Below are positions 60,887 through 64,000 of a DNA stretch of 64,000 bases, piece after piece. The notes beneath the pieces are model-generated. The model searched no databases, was not told the origin of the DNA, and saw nothing but the letters and a program-made list of their open reading frames with translations. The stretch is from Henckelia pumila (Eukaryota; Streptophyta; Magnoliopsida; Lamiales; Gesneriaceae). Position 1 is the first letter of the stretch, and each line of letters begins with the position of its first letter. The position numbers and the translations under genes are program-made. The DNA is taken from NCBI RefSeq assembly GCF_033568475.1, contig NW_027331831.1, positions 7,378,001-7,442,000 of the forward strand, in the 5' to 3' direction.

Positions 60887-63563
60887 ATGGCGTGCAGAAG
60901 TATTATCAGAAACGTTTTCTTGACGGAATTTACAGAATCATGGCTGCCTTTACCTTTCATGAGCAATTTTACACCAATCATTTCGGCCCACAAGAAAATA
61001 TCGACGTTGAAACCAAATTGTGGCTGTAAAGCAGCAATTAATTCTAGGAATTCTCAGTTTGAAGTCGCGCTTTCTGCTAAAAGTTCTCAGTTTACAAGAA
61101 ATTGCGCGAATATAGGAAACGCATCTTCTTCTGGCGATGATTATGAGCAAGAACCCCCTCAAGAAGCGGTGTTGAAGGCGATTTCAGGTGCATGTTCTAG
61201 GGAATTAGCTTATTTTGTCATTAATTCAAATAAATATGGATTTTTTTTTTGTAGTTGGAGTGGCGGCTGGGTGTTGCTTTTCTTGAGCTGCTTGTACACT
61301 TTTTTCACCTGTGGTGAGAATGCTTGATTGCTGAAAAAAAAGGAGGGGGGGTGGGGGGGTGGTGTGGCTTATCTAGAATTTAAATAAAAATAGTTATTTT
61401 AAATTCTGAAAATATTATTTGTAGTTTAAGCATGATGTTGGAGACTTTGTGGTAGGAAATCTGCACTGAGGTGAAAGCTTTCCCGAGTTTTCGAGTTCTG
61501 AGAGGTCGCTTTTGGACTGAAGCATTTTATTTTGAAGGGTGCAAATGTGCAATAGACTTTTCTATGTTGTGCTTGCATTTTTTTAATTTACAAGATATAA
61601 TTTGTATTTGGAAAGGGGGTTTCTAACTGTAAATCTTTCAAAATTATCAGAAATTTCAAAGACAGCTGGGAGGGTTGGACACACAACGAATGTAGTGATC
61701 GGGGGTACAGTTACCGATGATTCGACTAATGAATGGCTTACTCTTGATCAAAAGGTATTCTCCATGCTATCTTGCCTAATCCTTTTGTCGAAATTTAGTT
61801 TCGTCGATCTCATGGAGGAAACATATTCTCTTGATAAACAAGAGATTATTAAAGCATTAATCTTCAATTTGTGTCTTGAACAATTGCAATTCTGCTTCTT
61901 GGGTTTGTTCGGCTTGTTCGAATATTTTTTACGGTTAAATATATGTTTTCCTGCGCAGGTAAACTCCTATCCAACAGTTCGCGGATTTACAGCCATTGGT
62001 ACTGGGGGTGATGATTTTGTGCATGCCATGGTTGTTGCTGTTGAATCTGTTATTCACAGACCAATCCCAGAAGTAAGCATCTCTCTTTTGTGATTTTGTA
62101 CCTCAAGTGTTAGGAGAGTCATCTACTGAAGCAGAGTGCTAAAGGGAATGCCCCGTTTACTTCTATCCAAGCGTGTCATCCTATCTTGAAACAGTGCATC
62201 CAGTGTTGGTGATGAACTGCAGAAAAACATAATCTTCTAGAAATTAATGGTGCATAGTAATTAGATGCAGGAGGATGTAAGGTATCCTGTGACTCAGTTC
62301 CCACTGCTACCACAACCCTGGGCACCATTTTATCTGTTCTCGGCACCTCTACTGGGACTTGTCATCATTTTAGTGAAAGGGCATAAATTGAATGGGGGAA
62401 AGCTTTTTTAAAACCCGAACTAGCAATGTTCGTATAAATGGCCCGAGCTCCATTACTTTCCAAAGCCTTTCTCAGTCTGACTTCATGACTCCAATTCTTT
62501 TGGAGTACAAACTTATGTAGCACCTTCTGTCAACTGCCAAAAGTACATTGCTTTATAGTATCGCCCTTATCTACATTTCAAACATACATTATTATTGAAA
62601 ACATCTGAGTATTCAGTCGGATGATATGAACCCCTAATCAAGATGTGGATTCCCATTTCACTTCTTTCTGTTTCTTCTTTTCCTTGGTGGGAATTTGCGA
62701 ATTGCCAATACATTATTTTTTTTACTTTTAAGCAGTGAGTTAGAGCTTTGGTTGGCATTACGATTAGATGGTGTTTTAAGCGGTTGAGTTGGATGATATC
62801 AGATTGGTCTTTGACATAACAAACTAATCTCTTAATAAGAAAAGGAGACAAAAATGTTTAATTTCTTGGCATTGTAAACGACATGTTGAAATAAGTCTTA
62901 TGTAATATGGAATATGGATACTGAGAAGAGTTAGATTCTGTGGTGTCTGATTTTCAGAAGTTGAAAGAGGCTCATACCTAGTGCTTATTAAAGAACCGCT
63001 TTTGATCTGATTTGTGAAATACCCTCAGTTTCCCCCTTGTCTTTAATGCTTCACTTTCTTAGCTAGGAATAATATATCCTGCCTGTCCGTTACCGGATCT
63101 ATAATATTTTGATGTGTAAGTATTCTGTTTTTTTTTTTCAAAATAAAAAAACCAATCGTTTATCTGGATGAATCCCTTTCTTTTTTCTTCTTGGTATCTC
63201 CTCGTTGATCTCCAGTAGCTCTCCTTTTTTATAATACAGCTACATCAGTTTATGAACCTTTTTCACTTGTATCCTTGACCAAAATTTTCGAATTTTAACC
63301 ACAAAAGTTCAACTCATTTTCTTCTGGTACAGGGTCAAGTGAAACAGAAGATCTCATCAGGTGGCAAATATGTATCAGTGAACATTGGACCTGTTCAAGT
63401 TGTTTCCAGCGAACAGGTGCTACTATCTCCTTCGCTCTCGATCATTTGTATGCATGTATATACTTGTCAGCATGCATGAATAATGTAATTGATGTGTGTT
63501 CTCCAGGTTCAAGCGGTGTACAACGCTATGAGACAAGACGACAGGATGAAATATTTTTTGTAG
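60887..63563 (+). CDS. DUF493 (UPF0250/YbeD-like) protein, probably plastid-targeted
   Basis: Five exons (60887-61187, 61651-61754, 61959-62072, 63333-63416, 63507-63563) join in phase to give 219 residues. The first 75 residues are Ser/Asn/Lys-rich with few acidic residues, like a chloroplast transit peptide. The DUF493 domain occupies about residues 136-219: VNSYPTVRGFTAIGTGGDDF, then SGGKYVSVNIGPVQV, SEQVQAVYNAM and a terminal DRMKYFL, matching the ferredoxin-like fold of bacterial YbeD. In plants the domain occurs in nuclear-encoded plastid proteins of unclear function. The fourth exon follows a long 1,260-bp intron. Targeting is inferred from composition only. Confidence 0.92.
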
Positions 63564-64000
63564 ATGTACATCTTTTTTTTAAATTCTGGATACAAGTCTT
63601 CTCATTCTTGTCATCACTTTTGCATATCAAGGTTAACTTTTAATTAGTTGCTTAATTTTTACAAGCGAATGGATCATAACCTTAAATATTGAATGTAAAT
63701 GAATTCTTGTTTCATTTTTCCGCTTCCATGAAGAGTTACAGATCCTTCAACAATAACACTTGTCTTACTCATACTTTTGTGCTCTGTCAACTGAAGCTAA
63801 ATAGTGAACTTTGAATTCAAATAAAACGAGTCAAATGATGACTGGAATTCATGGACAGATGCAAACATGTCAAGTATGACTAGATTCTTGTTTGTAATGA
63901 GTGGCATGTTCTTGTTCTTTACACATCAAGTTGAGAAACTCTGTCCCTAATTAGCATGATTCCAAGCATGTGAGAAATTTTATGCACATCGTTTTTACTC
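63564..64000 (+). other. 3' UTR and flank of the DUF493 gene
   Basis: AT-rich downstream sequence to the window edge. No further gene seen. Confidence 0.5.

Noticed and set aside
1-64000. CRISPR arrays, bacterial operons, rRNA genes or organelle DNA insertions
   Set aside because: No regularly spaced repeats with unique spacers, no rRNA-like blocks and no recognisable plastid or mitochondrial gene sequence. The window is ordinary plant nuclear DNA.

Overview
This window is nuclear DNA from a flowering plant, almost certainly a eudicot and possibly an asterid. The evidence is AT-rich intergenic DNA, GT-AG introns, plant-only gene families (DUF642, REF/SRPP, SSP4-type phosphatase), tRNA-derived SINEs, Helitrons and MITEs. 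The species cannot be named from sequence alone. Gene families were assigned by recognising protein motifs; no database search was run.

Layout. 1-6.7 kb (minus strand): an endogenous pararetrovirus (Caulimoviridae) with transactivator-like, polymerase, movement and coat parts and a tRNA-Met primer site. It runs off the left edge and carries a handful of breaks. 7.0-8.1 kb: two MITE-like elements. 9.0-10.7 kb (+): a DUF642 cell-wall protein gene. 11.2-14.8 kb: nested Helitrons, a Mutator-like element with a perfect 10-bp target duplication, and a SINE. 16.5-19.4 kb (+): a seven-exon CTD-phosphatase-like gene. 20-25.5 kb: SINE remnant, foldback repeats, a small Helitron and a second Mutator-like element. 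That element ends about 100 bp before the start codon of a REF/SRPP lipid-droplet protein gene (25.6-27.0 kb, +). 29.0-29.3 kb (-): a mitochondrial complex I ESSS/NDUFB11 subunit with five site II boxes upstream. 36.3-37.8 kb (-): an F-box/MYND/Sel1-like protein. 38-55.9 kb: a gene-poor stretch with SINE, LINE, Tourist-like and foldback repeats. 56.0-56.3 kb (-): a DnaJ-type Cys-rich zinc-finger protein. 57.2-59.4 kb (-): an ALKBH1-type dioxygenase. 60.9-63.6 kb (+): a probably plastid DUF493 protein.

The eight host genes are ordinary single genes with unrelated roles (cell wall, phosphatase signalling, lipid droplets, respiration, ubiquitin ligase, redox or chaperone, nucleic-acid demethylation, plastid). 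I see no operon-like or clustered pathway. The unusual content is in the mobile DNA: the pararetrovirus, elements inserted into other elements with readable target duplications, and a transposon edge joined to a core promoter. An orphan cluster of site II boxes at 55.5 kb has no gene I can recognise beside it.
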